Shown here: in pieces, positions 1 through 8,493 of the stretch
Layout of the letters: each line of letters starts with the position of its first letter
Position numbering within the stretch: the stretch's first letter is position 1
DNA from: Thalassiosira profunda
Taxonomy: Eukaryota; Bacillariophyta; Thalassiosirophyceae; Thalassiosirales; Thalassiosiraceae
Length of the DNA stretch: 12,462 nt
Assembly (NCBI GenBank): GCA_036939355.1
Contig: JALLAP010000516.1
Location: 1 to 12,462, forward strand
Direction: 5' to 3'
Position numbers and translations under genes: made by a program
The notes under the pieces: model-generated
Seen by the model: only the letters and a program-made list of their open reading frames with translations
Told to the model about the DNA's origin: nothing
Databases searched by the model: none

Positions 1-861
1 CGGATGGACCACGCGCGTGGTGCAGACGCACGACAGGACCGTGGACGGCGCGGCCCCGGCGCTGCGGGCGGACGGCGCGGCCCTTCGATGGCCGTCCTCC
101 ATCCGCATAATTGCAATGCATTTTGCGGTCGATTGTGTGAGGCGTGGAGCGGCGGTTGGGACGTGGTGGCGGTGCGGGCGTCGGAATTCTTGCACGCGAG
201 CGTTGGGGTATCCTCCCCGTCGCGATTTCTCAACGCCTCCTCTCACGCCCACCTCTTCCTCTGCATCCTCTCTCACCCAAACCGCAGGTTCGACCTCTCC
301 TCCAAGTCCACCGCGGCGCGCGCGTCCAGCGTCGTCGCCCTCGCCGCGTCGGCCCCAAGCCGTCGTCGCCGTGCTTGCTCGAGTAGCGCACGATTCTCTC
401 CATTCTACGCACAACTGACCAGCCACACCTCCAATAGGCGAGGGGCTTCCATCACGTCCGCGATCTACGGCGGCGTTGCTCTATCGGTTTCACAACAAAT
501 GCGATGGGCCAGCGTCGGGATCAAGGGCTAGCCCCTCCTTCCTGTGTAACGTGTGCAGGGTAAGACTAAGCACCGCGAGCACTGAGCTCGTATGCTGGGT
601 TATTCAGCGGCAAGTGAACTCTTGCCCAGAGGATTTCCTTGAGGCCCCCGACCTTCCAGAAGTGAAAGCGGATGTAACATCCCTGCCGGCACGCATAGGA
701 CTGCCTGCAATGAACCCGAAGCTGTATTCGTCGAAAGCGTACTTGCGCGAGTAGCGATGCGGTGGAGGAGGAGCAGAACGTCTGGTGCAGCTATTGTTAG
801 TTGTAGAACCGATGTAGAATCGATAATCTACCTAGCAAACCGTCGGATGTGACTGTGGACG
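1..861. other. Left flank, no recognised gene
   Basis: No protein family could be recognised in this stretch on either strand. The first ~400 bases are GC-rich, and the open frames there are of low complexity with no ATG-started conserved domain. A 14-bp direct repeat (GGACGGCGCGGCCC) occurs at 43-56 and 70-83. A frame open to TAG at 752-754 has no convincing start. The region probably holds the promoter and 5' exon of the methyltransferase gene, because that gene lacks an ATG of its own. A GGTAAGA-like donor around 559-565 and a GTAG near 814 are possible splice donors, but neither can be chosen with confidence. Confidence 0.4.
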
Positions 862-1734
862 GTGGATGCCATTAGGAGCCAGTTGAAATCGGCGGCGACG
901 CAAGCAGCCGGATGCTGCGCCCCGGGCACTGCCAACGCGGCCGTCTGCTGCCCCGGTGGTTCCAAATCCACCAACGCCCCTACGGATCCCGCGGAGGTCC
1001 TTCGTCTGGTGCAGCAGAGTTATGCGAACACGGTGAACAAGGCGGGGGAGGGAGGTTGCTGTGTCAGCGTGACCCCAGAGACATTGGGGTACACGCAGGA
1101 GCAGATTATCAAGGCCGGAAAAGACTCAAACCTCGGTCTTGGATGCGGCAATCCAATGAGCTTCTCCAATATTCAGGAAGGTGAAACCATTGTAGACCTC
1201 GGGAGTGGTGCTGGCGTTGACGTGTTCCTCGCAGCCGATCTCGTGGGCGACAGCGGGAGCGTAATCGGGGTCGATATGACACCTGACATGATTCACGCGG
1301 CTCGGAAGAATGCCGCCAAACGCAAATCAACCAACGTGGAGTTCCGACTCGGGGAGATCGAGAACTTACCAATTGCAGACAACACGGCGGATTGCGTCAT
1401 CAGCAACTGCGTGATCAATCTCAGCCCGAACAAACCGCGGGTGTTTCACGAACTCTACCGTATCCTTAAACCTGGCGGGCGGGTGGCGGTGTCAGACGTG
1501 GTCATCCGGCCGGAGAAGGTTATCCCGGAACACCTTCATACTGCGGAGGCGCTCGCCTGCTGAGTCACCGGGGCTCCGGAAACGGAGTCCCTTGAGAAGT
1601 ACCTGGTCGATGCCGGATTTAAAGATGTCAACCTGAACTTGAAGGAGGAGAGCCGGGCCATCATCTCCCAGTGGCTTCCTGGTTCGGGAGCTGAGGAGTT
1701 TGTTATCAGTGCCGAGATTACGGCGAGGAAGTAA
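862..1734 (+). CDS. arsM: Arsenite methyltransferase (ArsM/AS3MT family), probable selenoprotein, 5' end incomplete
   Basis: This is a SAM-dependent methyltransferase expected to methylate arsenite. Counting from codon 862, the SAM-binding motif I (VDLGSGAGVD) is at residues 111-120. A vicinal cysteine pair in GGCCVSVTPE is at 66-67, matching an early As(III)-binding cysteine of the family. The catalytic cysteine in ISNCVINL is residue 183, and KPGGRVAVSDV follows at 203-213. An in-frame TGA (1561-1563) comes directly after EALAC. The frame stays open beyond it to TAA at 1732, and the continuation (VTGA, then DAGFKDV, then a QWLPGSGAEEFVISAEI block) is the normal family C-terminus. Aligned through VTGA, the TGA replaces the second catalytic Cys (Cys206 of human AS3MT, 50 residues after Cys156; here 51). 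I therefore read it as selenocysteine 234 in a 290-residue product. Codon 862 is GTG and an in-frame stop lies at 850, so the true start must be in an upstream exon. The cell compartment is unknown. Confidence 0.82.
1561..1563 (+). other. In-frame TGA, probable selenocysteine codon
   Basis: This TGA interrupts the methyltransferase frame between ...EALAC and VTGA.... Homology continues for 56 more codons in the same frame, and the TGA lies where the family has a catalytic cysteine. Exchange of Cys for Sec at a catalytic position is the usual signature of a selenoprotein. A sequencing error changing TGC or TGT to TGA is the main alternative. Confidence 0.7.
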
Positions 1735-1895
1735 GAAGTTGAGTTGAGGAGGAAACTCGTGGAGAACTATTTGTCGTGCTACGCTCCGGAATGACGAGCC
1801 GCTGTCTGATGAAATCAACAGCAGCATCCGAGAAAGGAAACGTGCACAGCGATTGTTCCACTTTCGTGTCTTAAGACTAGTTTACTATCTACTCT
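1735..1895. other. Tail-to-tail intergenic region
   Basis: This 161-bp gap lies between two convergent genes: the methyltransferase on the + strand and the F-box/zinc-finger gene on the - strand. Apart from the SECIS-like stem-loop I see no gene and no obvious polyadenylation hexamer. The 3' UTRs of both genes must be short or overlap here. Confidence 0.6.
1776..1847 (+). promoter_or_regulatory. Candidate SECIS element in the methyltransferase 3' UTR
   Basis: The element starts 41 nt after the TAA. It can fold with a core of TGAC (1792-1795) opposite CGAG (1829-1832), giving the tandem sheared G-A pairs of the SECIS quartet. Helix 2 is GAGCCGCTGT against ACAGCAGCATC, with one C-A mismatch and one bulged A; its best part is GCTGT (1801-1805) with ACAGC (1818-1822). 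The 12-nt apical region contains AAA at 1812-1814 and could also form a TGAT/ATCA mini-stem. Helix 1 pairs 1776-1787 with 1836-1847, with small bulges. The unpaired AA lies further from the core than is typical, which lowers confidence. Confidence 0.5.
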
Positions 1896-4470
1896 TTAAC
1901 GATCTTCTTGCCTTTCGGTGCGTTCATTTTGTCTTTGCTCTCGTCGCAACTTCTTCAGCAGTTTGATACGATCCAAGCAGTACCTCTCTCCGTGCTTCAG
2001 CAGATGCCAATGAAACTCTAAGCTGCTCCGCAGTTCTTTGTTGCAGCCAATTGTCGGACAGATGCGCACCCGCCAGCCAAGATCATTGACGTGCCCTCTT
2101 ACGTTGCGATGAGCCACGAAGGCCTCCCGGAAAAGCTGCTTCCAATCATACGTTGTGGCAGGCGACTCTGGTATGCTAGGCGATCCAAATTGCTGCTTGT
2201 AAAGCCCCTCCCAGAGCTCATTCGACCGAGCAATATCTGCCCATAGCTTGCAAACGGGCTTTGCGATATCTTTCACCTCCAAATAGGGAAAGACCAGGTG
2301 CTTTAGAATTGCCTCTGGACTGTCAATATCGGCTTCGCTCTGTGCATTTGTTGCGGTTCTGATTTCAACATCATTCTCCAAGCAGGCCATTTCTCCTCGC
2401 AGTTTAGCAACCTTCGTCTGCAGGCTGCTGTAGCTGCGACGCTTTTTGGATTGGGCCACGAGATTTGCTTGGTGCCTGTGCGGTATTGTATGGAAGCGTT
2501 GAGGAACGTAGGCAGATTTTCTCGCCAAGCAGTTTCGTGCCTTTAACTCACCTCTTCATATGAGCCTTCTTTTGATGATCACCGCGACGGACAACGTGCA
2601 GGCAACCGACGACGTTGCACGATTTGAGCTTGTATACTTTCTCTGTTAGCAGCTTGTGCATGAACAGGTGCTTCCAATCATATCCCTCCTCATTCATCGC
2701 CAGCCGTTTCCGTTCGACTCGACTACCCAGTGAGAGGAACTTTCCAAAGTGTGCGTCGTCCTTTGCAATATCAACCTGAGCCGCCATCTCCCCTTCAAAA
2801 CAGGCTTTCTTCCACTTGCTGAAATAGAGTGCGACCCATAGATTTGTTGTGTTGCAGGCGCCTTGCCACGATTTGCAGCACTGCGACGCTCTCGCAAGCG
2901 AACGGTAGCCCAGGAAAGACAGTATCGTTTGCAGCACGTCATCTCCAGCACTTTTCATCAGGGATGAAGCCCCCTCGCTTAGCTGCAATAGGTTGGAAGG
3001 CAAAGATGCAGCAGCAGTGGTGGCAGCATCCACTGGCAACGCCCTCGGCTCGTATGCAGATGCGCTGGATATCAGGCGATTGACACCGTCACAGGGCCCT
3101 AGTCTCGCGTGGGAGGCACGTAGAGAGGAATCCTTTGCAAAAGGGTAGCCTTCATCTGCTTGCAGAGGCTCTTGCAACAATGCAGGTTTGTCATCATCGC
3201 CCTCCTCCTCGCAGAACATCGACAGAATACCTTCTGCTTGGAGGATAGCTGTTGTTCGCTCTCGCTCTCTTCTGGGCATTTCGGGATGTATCCAGTGTGA
3301 CACAGAGTCGAATCGTGCCGAAATGCGATCGCGAACAATCCGGTAGGCGTCGATCCCCTTTCTCAGTATTGGTTTGCAACCATTTGCATCATTAAGGCCA
3401 GAAAGAAGTTTGCAGCGGCGCACGATGGTATGCCTGATTGCCCGCAGCAGATCAGACTCGTTGTTTTGCTTCAGAGCCCTTTGCATCAGGTCCGAGAGAG
3501 CTCGCACGCACAGCACCGGATTGTCGTATGCGTCACATTCGGAGATAATTTCTGCATAGAACTTGATAGACCAGGAAGTGGCCACTTCCAACAGCTCTCC
3601 CAACAGCATTCGATATCCACGATCATTCAACTCAAGCTCCCTGAGGGCGTCCACTGTTATTATAGCAGCCAGCCGCATCGACGGAGAATCCAGGTGAGAT
3701 GATATTCGTTGTAGGAGGGTAGATGCAAGCTCTTTGATCTTGCCACTCGTACATTCCTCTTGCTCAACGGCTGCTTTGATTTCAGCGGAGTCCAATTCCG
3801 CCAAATGTTTGTACACATCTCTCCGAAGGACTGCGGCATCAAGCGTCAATGAGCTGACTGCGCTCAAAGGGAGCATAGGACGCGGTGAATCGTTCAGGAC
3901 ATCCCGCATCGATACTCTAGGCCGGATGTCTGATTGTTTGGTATGGTAAGAGCGAGCAGGATTGCAGAGGAACAATCCCCCGGGATTGTCGTCTTCTTCG
4001 TCGGTGTCTACTGCTTCAGCTTCGTGCATTCCTGATATGAAATCGCGTTGGTGTAAGTTTGATGGCAGCCAGCGCTGTCGTCTCTGATTTGTGGAATAGT
4101 TGGACGGCGATAATGTGGATGTATCGGCCTTTCTCTTGCCCCCTTTGGTGCCATCCCGGACAGAGAGGTGTTGCAGGTTTTGGAGGTCGACGTCATCCAA
4201 CGTGCGTAATACCTGTGCAAGCGCATCTGCAGCTGCTCGCCGTCGGTGTGATGTCGTCTCTTGTGCACCGAGTTTTGCAATCCGTTCGACCCACTGCCTC
4301 GCCCCGGTCATCAACTGATCTTTCGCCCCCGCGTTCGAATCACATCTTGTGTACGGACTCAGCCGAAGCAGAAACAAGCGCTCGACCTCCCCGCAAATAG
4401 AATTGGTCACTCTCTCGATGCGATCGACCGTCTCGGTGGCGTACCGGAGATCACCCACGGAGAACCTCAT
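1896..4470 (-). CDS. Protein with two F-box plus C2H2-like finger modules (two exons)
   Basis: Exons are complement(2552-4470) and complement(1896-2475), joined across a 76-bp intron into an 832-residue protein. The start is the ATG at 4470; the frame extends 14 codons upstream but only with a GTG. Residues 1-500 are mostly helical and unrecognised, with an acidic stretch (EAEAVDTDEEDD). Module A has an F-box-like helix set at about 508-550, a DWKHLF motif near 598, and a C-X4-C-X13-H-X3-H finger at 618-641. Module B repeats this order: F-box-like 692-735, DWKQLF near 750, and C-X4-C-X12-H-X3-H at 779-801, then a basic coiled tail. Splicing supplies the last histidine of finger A, which supports the intron. 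F-box proteins usually bring substrates to SCF ubiquitin ligases through Skp1; that role here is inferred from weak F-box matches. The substrate is unknown. Confidence 0.72.
2476..2551 (-). other. Intron of the F-box/zinc-finger gene, 76 bp
   Basis: On the minus strand the donor is AG|GTGAGT at 2551 and the acceptor CGCACAG|GC at 2476. Without splicing the first exon stops at once (AGG TGA), and the downstream frame has no ATG, opening only with TTG. Splicing joins the two in frame (AG+G) and completes an H-X3-H zinc ligand pair across the junction. Confidence 0.8.
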
Positions 4471-4830
4471 GCTGAGAAAGGGCAAGGTGAAGCCGAGAGG
4501 TATCCACCACACCCATCAAACAACCCGCGCTTCTCCCTCATCTCGAGCGGGCCAAACCGGCGATCCCACGCAATTGAGGACGGATAATGGTGCCGCTGAG
4601 CCCTCGATGAGGCGCAGCAGACGGGCAAGCACGCCTCAAAGCTCCTCAAAGTCGGCGGCAGGTACGATAACAGGCGCGGGGGAGGAGCCGTCAGTGGTTT
4701 GGTTGGCTGACGGCTTCCGCGTAAGTACCGTAAGTACGTGCTTACCATACGTAGATAACTACAGACTCTCGAATCTCGAACAACTTGACGAAGCAATCGC
4801 CCAATCGAGGAAGCAATCGACCTCCTCGTC
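4471..4830. promoter_or_regulatory. Divergent promoter between the F-box/finger and J-domain genes
   Basis: The two start codons point away from each other across 360 bp, so this stretch probably drives both genes. It contains a tandem GTAAGTAC at 4721-4728 and 4730-4737. The second copy with the following GTGCTTAC (4738-4745) makes a 16-bp near-palindrome centred on ACGT. A TACGTA palindrome follows at 4748-4753. ACGT cores are typical of bZIP or bHLH sites, but no factor can be named. I see no TATA box. Confidence 0.45.
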
Positions 4831-5532
4831 ATGAGCACCCGCGTCACGAGCGCCATCGCCTCCCGGAAGGCCAGGGAGAACCTCGCTCGCCTCCTCTTCC
4901 CGTCCGCCGATGGCCTCGCTGCGTCATCTTCCCTCGGCGCGTCGTCGTCTGCGTCGCCTCTGCCAGACGATACAACAGGGATGAAGTTCTCAGACAGGCA
5001 CAGCCACAGCTACCGCCGCCGCCACAGGCCAAGGCCGGGCGGCGATGCAGGCGATGGTGGTTTCAAAGGCCAACGTGAAAAGAGGCACTCGTACGTTCAG
5101 CTGAGAGCGGCATATTTGCAGCGAGTGCATGATATGCACCCAGACAAAGTGATGCATCGCAATCAGCAGCAATCGTCGAGCGAGGATGGGTTTGCAGAAC
5201 ACGACAACAATCTTGCCAAGGATGCCCATTTGCAGTTCATTGAACTAAAAAACGCTTGGGAGGAATACCACGCATCGGTTAGACTCGTCCGCGATGCGGG
5301 CAGCACAAACACAACAAACACAAATGCACATCACTCGGGACAGGACGACGAATATTGGGAGGAGGACGAGGAAAGTTTCACTCTGTTCGGGGTGGGCTGC
5401 TCCTTTGCAGACAATCCCGAAGAGCGGGCGTTGCGGGACGAGATCATGGACCAGGCGTGCAAAGGATGGTTCAGCTCCGGATCGCTGTCGCACGAGGAAG
5501 GGGCTGGGGAGTCGATACAATACAGCAATTAA
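4831..5532 (+). CDS. J-domain (DnaJ-like) co-chaperone
   Basis: J-domain proteins stimulate the ATPase of Hsp70. The 233-residue product starts at the first ATG of the frame. Its N-terminus is rich in Arg, Ala and Ser and poor in acids (MSTRVTSAIASRKA...), which suggests a mitochondrial or plastid transit peptide. The J domain is at about 86-151: helix II YVQLRAAYLQRVHDM, the HPD motif at 103-105, then helix III with FIELKNAWEEYH. A ~25-residue polar insert separates HPD from helix III. There is no G/F region and no zinc-finger domain, so it is a type III J protein. An acidic stretch precedes a conserved-looking block, FGVGCSFADNPEERALRDEIM, at 186-206, of unknown function. The frame closes at TAA (5530-5532), but a coding-like tail continues in another frame. 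Confidence 0.75.
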   Translation: MSTRVTSAIASRKARENLARLLFPSADGLAASSSLGASSSASPLPDDTTGMKFSDRHSHSYRRRHRPRPGGDAGDGGFKGQREKRHSYVQLRAAYLQRVHDMHPDKVMHRNQQQSSSEDGFAEHDNNLAKDAHLQFIELKNAWEEYHASVRLVRDAGSTNTTNTNAHHSGQDDEYWEEDEESFTLFGVGCSFADNPEERALRDEIMDQACKGWFSSGSLSHEEGAGESIQYSN

Positions 5533-5669
5533 GAAAGGCTGAGGAGACGCCCCAGACGAAGCTGAGCGATGACGATATGTTCGTGCGTGACGATCCCATC
5601 GCTGCAAAATACCGACGAGACAGAAAGTTCCTCGTACCGAACATGGATAGGCCCCGGAGGAAGAGATAG
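5519..5669 (+). other. Possible frameshifted C-terminal tail of the J-domain gene
   Basis: Just before the TAA at 5530 the reading frame one base earlier stays open to TAG at 5667-5669. It encodes a polar, protein-like tail (KAEETPQTKLSDDDMFVRDD, ending basic, RPRRKR). No GT/AG pair gives an intron of believable length between the frames, so if the tail is real, a one-base error or an indel lies near 5510-5530. It could equally be untranslated sequence. Confidence 0.35.
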
Positions 5670-5719
5670 GCATTGGGTCTCCCCGCTTTTACTTCTCCTA
5701 GTACTGCACAATGGTGTGA

Positions 5720-8299
5720 CTAGGCTCTCCCAATGAGAATTTCTGCCCTGGCTTCGCCGGAGGGCAATTTCCAGCTTCGTACCAATTCATACACAATGGA
5801 AAAGGGCTGTGGAAGTCTCGCGTCTCCCTGGCGGCCATAGTAACGACGAAAAAAGCCTGGGGAAAGACACATCACACGCTCAAATACTTTCGGCGTCAGC
5901 TTGAGGGAGAGACCACCCAGCTCCAGCTTCAGCTGACTATTGCTCCGTGTCTCATTTCTGATTGAAAAGAGGTAGTAGATCTTGTCGACAGGTAACGTAC
6001 CGCCCATATTCATGAGGATGGAATTGAAGTCCAAGCCGTCAATGATGCAGGTGTGATTGGACCCCATGACCGACAGAACGCTTGCAGGATCGAAGACCAC
6101 ACTTTGAAGGGCATCTCGGCCGATTGCTGTGATGTTGTTTCCTCCGAGGCCTAATTGCCTGAGGTTGGAGTTAACCTTCAGAGCATTCGCAATTAGCAGA
6201 GCATCGCTGTCGTCAAGATGATTCTGGTCCAGGTGCAATTTCTTCAAGCATGGATTGTTTGTTGCAATGATATCTGGAATATCTGTCGCCGCATTGGTCC
6301 GAATGTTGTTTGATTCGAGACTGATATCATATTTCTTCGCTCCACTGAGAAGAGAAAAGACCATTGGGAAAAGCTCGTGACCATTGAAGTCCGCGCCACA
6401 AATCGAATTGAGGTGAACTTTTGTAAGCGTCGGGTGGCTGCCGATTGCTGTAAAGAGATGTCGCAAAGTATCCGCTGTGTTCACTGGAGTTCCATCCCAA
6501 AACAGGGCCTCCAGCTCTGGGTTGTTTTCCGTGCAGTCGATGACAAACTGAACTGCGTTGACACTACTGCCCAAGTTATCCACCGACAGCCAATGGAAGT
6601 GCTTCCCCTTCAAGGCCAACGCGAGACTATCAAGCATTGACGAATGCAGGACGACATTTTTGAGCGAGAATTGGTCCTGTAGATCGCGTTCGTATTCGTA
6701 CTGACGAAGAGCGTCCGCAAACGCCTTCCAATGTTCCCACAGCATGTCGTCCCATTTGATTTCGGACGATGGTCCGTGCAGATATATCCCCCCCATCATG
6801 TCGTCGCCGGACCTTAGCATGAGCGTTGTCGTTTTCAACTCCTCAAGAAGCTTCATCATGCTGTCAATAGAAGCTTCGTCGTATCCACGTTGAATCCAGT
6901 GGCTAGTCGGAATTGATGGCACAGAGTAATCTTCGTCGCGCAACTTTATCTGGCCGCAGTGATTGCAGTGGGTTCTGGCGTCTCCGCAACATGCAACGCA
7001 TTTTGGCAATCCCTTGACATGATTGCCCAATGCCTTGCATGTGTCGATGAGTGAGTGGCCAAATGAACATTGATGGGCAGCACAAAACAACTCACAATCT
7101 TTGCACCACGGACACTCCCAATCTTTTGGATGACATTCGTCGCAGATCACATCGTAGCATTCAGGTGAGCAGCATTGCTGCATCTCGCAACACGTGCCGC
7201 AGAGCGCTCGCTCGCAATGCGAGCACACTTTGGCGAAAGCATCGGAGCGATTGCAAGTCTTGCATTGCGATTCTCCGCACTTGTCGCATGTTGTCACGCG
7301 TGCACAATCGGAGCAACCAACAACACGGCATACGCTGCACGTCATCGTTTGCAGGCAGCCCGAACAGCACCTCTCTCCTTCGTTGGAACACCAACGTGTG
7401 TCGCACATTCCGCTTGGCTGACAATTTTCGCAGTAATATTTCCAGCATTTGTTGCACTCATGTATTTGACCACTCCCGTCCCAATCCTCCGCACACGCCG
7501 GGCAAAACATATCACCACACCCATAGCAGGTGTAGTTTTGGATGCCCCCAATGAACCAGCCTGCACGATCAGAGCATCGGTCGCGGCGACGCTCGTAAAG
7601 AGGTCCACCGTCGTTGCCGCAATTATTTTCCCCCGCACATGGTGGTGCGATTCTGTAGAGGTGCTCCGCGAGACTGCGGTGAAACTGAACCAGAGCCTCG
7701 CTATCCACCCCATTCGGTATAGCCACCCCATCCCCATACCACTTACGCGGCAACGACAAGTATTTCAATGCACTCCCCTCGGTATCGATGATGCTCTGCA
7801 GAATGGAGATAACATGTGACTCGGAAAGTACACCCCCTTCGATCCGAGGACTCTCAAACTGCCCCACCAAACTCAGATCGATGAATTGCAACGCAATAGA
7901 ACCCCTCAGGGGGGCCAATCCCCGGCCAGTGATGCTGAGGCAGTTGGCCAGCTTCAGCGTGTGGAGGCTGTGCGCCCCCACGCATACCAGCATCGCTCCT
8001 ATATCATCGTCCGACAGCCGCATCTCCAGATCCTCCTCGATGTCCGAAAAATCAAGGGCGGCGACACTCCCCGGCGGCAGCACGGCTTGGGCCGCGGCTG
8101 ATGGCCCTCCATAATAACGCTCCACGAAGAACGAAGAAGATGGGGCCGTGAGGGCCACAGAAAATAGTGCCCGCGAGGGGAGAGCGAGATATTCGCCGAC
8201 CATGGCGAGGATCGCGTCGGGGAGGGAGGACAGCCCGCCATTGGCAGATATTCGTTGCCGTTTGTGGCTGCTTGGGGGATCCATCTTCGTGTGCACCAT
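5720..8299 (-). CDS. F-box / cysteine-array / leucine-rich-repeat protein
   Basis: The 859-residue single-exon product starts at ATG 8299; the frame continues upstream without another ATG. After a basic KRQR patch there is an F-box-like segment (LSSLPDAILAMVGEYLALPSR) at about 23-60. LRR-like repeats of RNase-inhibitor type follow at about 90-190 (LHTLKLANCLSITGRGL, LQFIDLSL). Residues 258-448 contain about 40 cysteines, with at least five C-X2-C-X4-C-X2-C units (for example CYGCGDMFCPAC, CNKCWKYYCENC, CDKCGESQCKTC), which should bind many zinc ions. A second LRR region lies at about 530-750 (LKKLHLDQNHL, LRQLGLGGNNI). The N-terminus and LRRs fit a substrate adaptor of an SCF-type ubiquitin ligase; the cysteine array could bind protein, RNA or ubiquitin. 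The function is inferred and the substrate unknown. It converges with the J-domain gene. Confidence 0.75.
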   Translation of the reverse strand: MVHTKMDPPSSHKRQRISANGGLSSLPDAILAMVGEYLALPSRALFSVALTAPSSSFFVERYYGGPSAAAQAVLPPGSVAALDFSDIEEDLEMRLSDDDIGAMLVCVGAHSLHTLKLANCLSITGRGLAPLRGSIALQFIDLSLVGQFESPRIEGGVLSESHVISILQSIIDTEGSALKYLSLPRKWYGDGVAIPNGVDSEALVQFHRSLAEHLYRIAPPCAGENNCGNDGGPLYERRRDRCSDRAGWFIGGIQNYTCYGCGDMFCPACAEDWDGSGQIHECNKCWKYYCENCQPSGMCDTRWCSNEGERCCSGCLQTMTCSVCRVVGCSDCARVTTCDKCGESQCKTCNRSDAFAKVCSHCERALCGTCCEMQQCCSPECYDVICDECHPKDWECPWCKDCELFCAAHQCSFGHSLIDTCKALGNHVKGLPKCVACCGDARTHCNHCGQIKLRDEDYSVPSIPTSHWIQRGYDEASIDSMMKLLEELKTTTLMLRSGDDMMGGIYLHGPSSEIKWDDMLWEHWKAFADALRQYEYERDLQDQFSLKNVVLHSSMLDSLALALKGKHFHWLSVDNLGSSVNAVQFVIDCTENNPELEALFWDGTPVNTADTLRHLFTAIGSHPTLTKVHLNSICGADFNGHELFPMVFSLLSGAKKYDISLESNNIRTNAATDIPDIIATNNPCLKKLHLDQNHLDDSDALLIANALKVNSNLRQLGLGGNNITAIGRDALQSVVFDPASVLSVMGSNHTCIIDGLDFNSILMNMGGTLPVDKIYYLFSIRNETRSNSQLKLELGGLSLKLTPKVFERVMCLSPGFFRRYYGRQGDARLPQPFSIVYELVRSWKLPSGEARAEILIGRA

Positions 8300-8493
8300 T
8301 TTTACACGGGTCGAACTTGACGACCGAGAAGTAGGGGAGTCCGCACTCCACACCCCCCGCCGCCAGCACCACACCCCGCCCCCTGTCCGCAGGGTTATAT
8401 GCTGGTATTCTCCGGCGCGTTGGCCACCGCCCAGCAAGGGGAGTTGGGAGAGCGTGTCATTTCCCACCCGCCCACCGGGCGAGCTCGAGAATA

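Noticed and set aside
4..531. 175-codon open frame at the left end of the window
   Set aside because: It is Arg/Ala/Ser-rich and GC-driven, with competing open frames on both strands and no family resemblance.
1561..1734. Methyltransferase as a simple pseudogene
   Set aside because: There is only one in-frame stop, it lies at the catalytic cysteine, the rest is intact to TAA, and a SECIS-like fold follows. Decay would not be expected to give this pattern.
1896..2528. Separate small F-box gene
   Set aside because: It has no ATG (the frame opens with TTG), and its upstream neighbour ends at a perfect splice donor. It is exon 2 of the same gene.
5720..8467. Longer F-box/LRR protein starting at 8467
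   Set aside because: That codon is GTG. The first ATG in the frame is 8299, and the extra residues are low-complexity promoter sequence.
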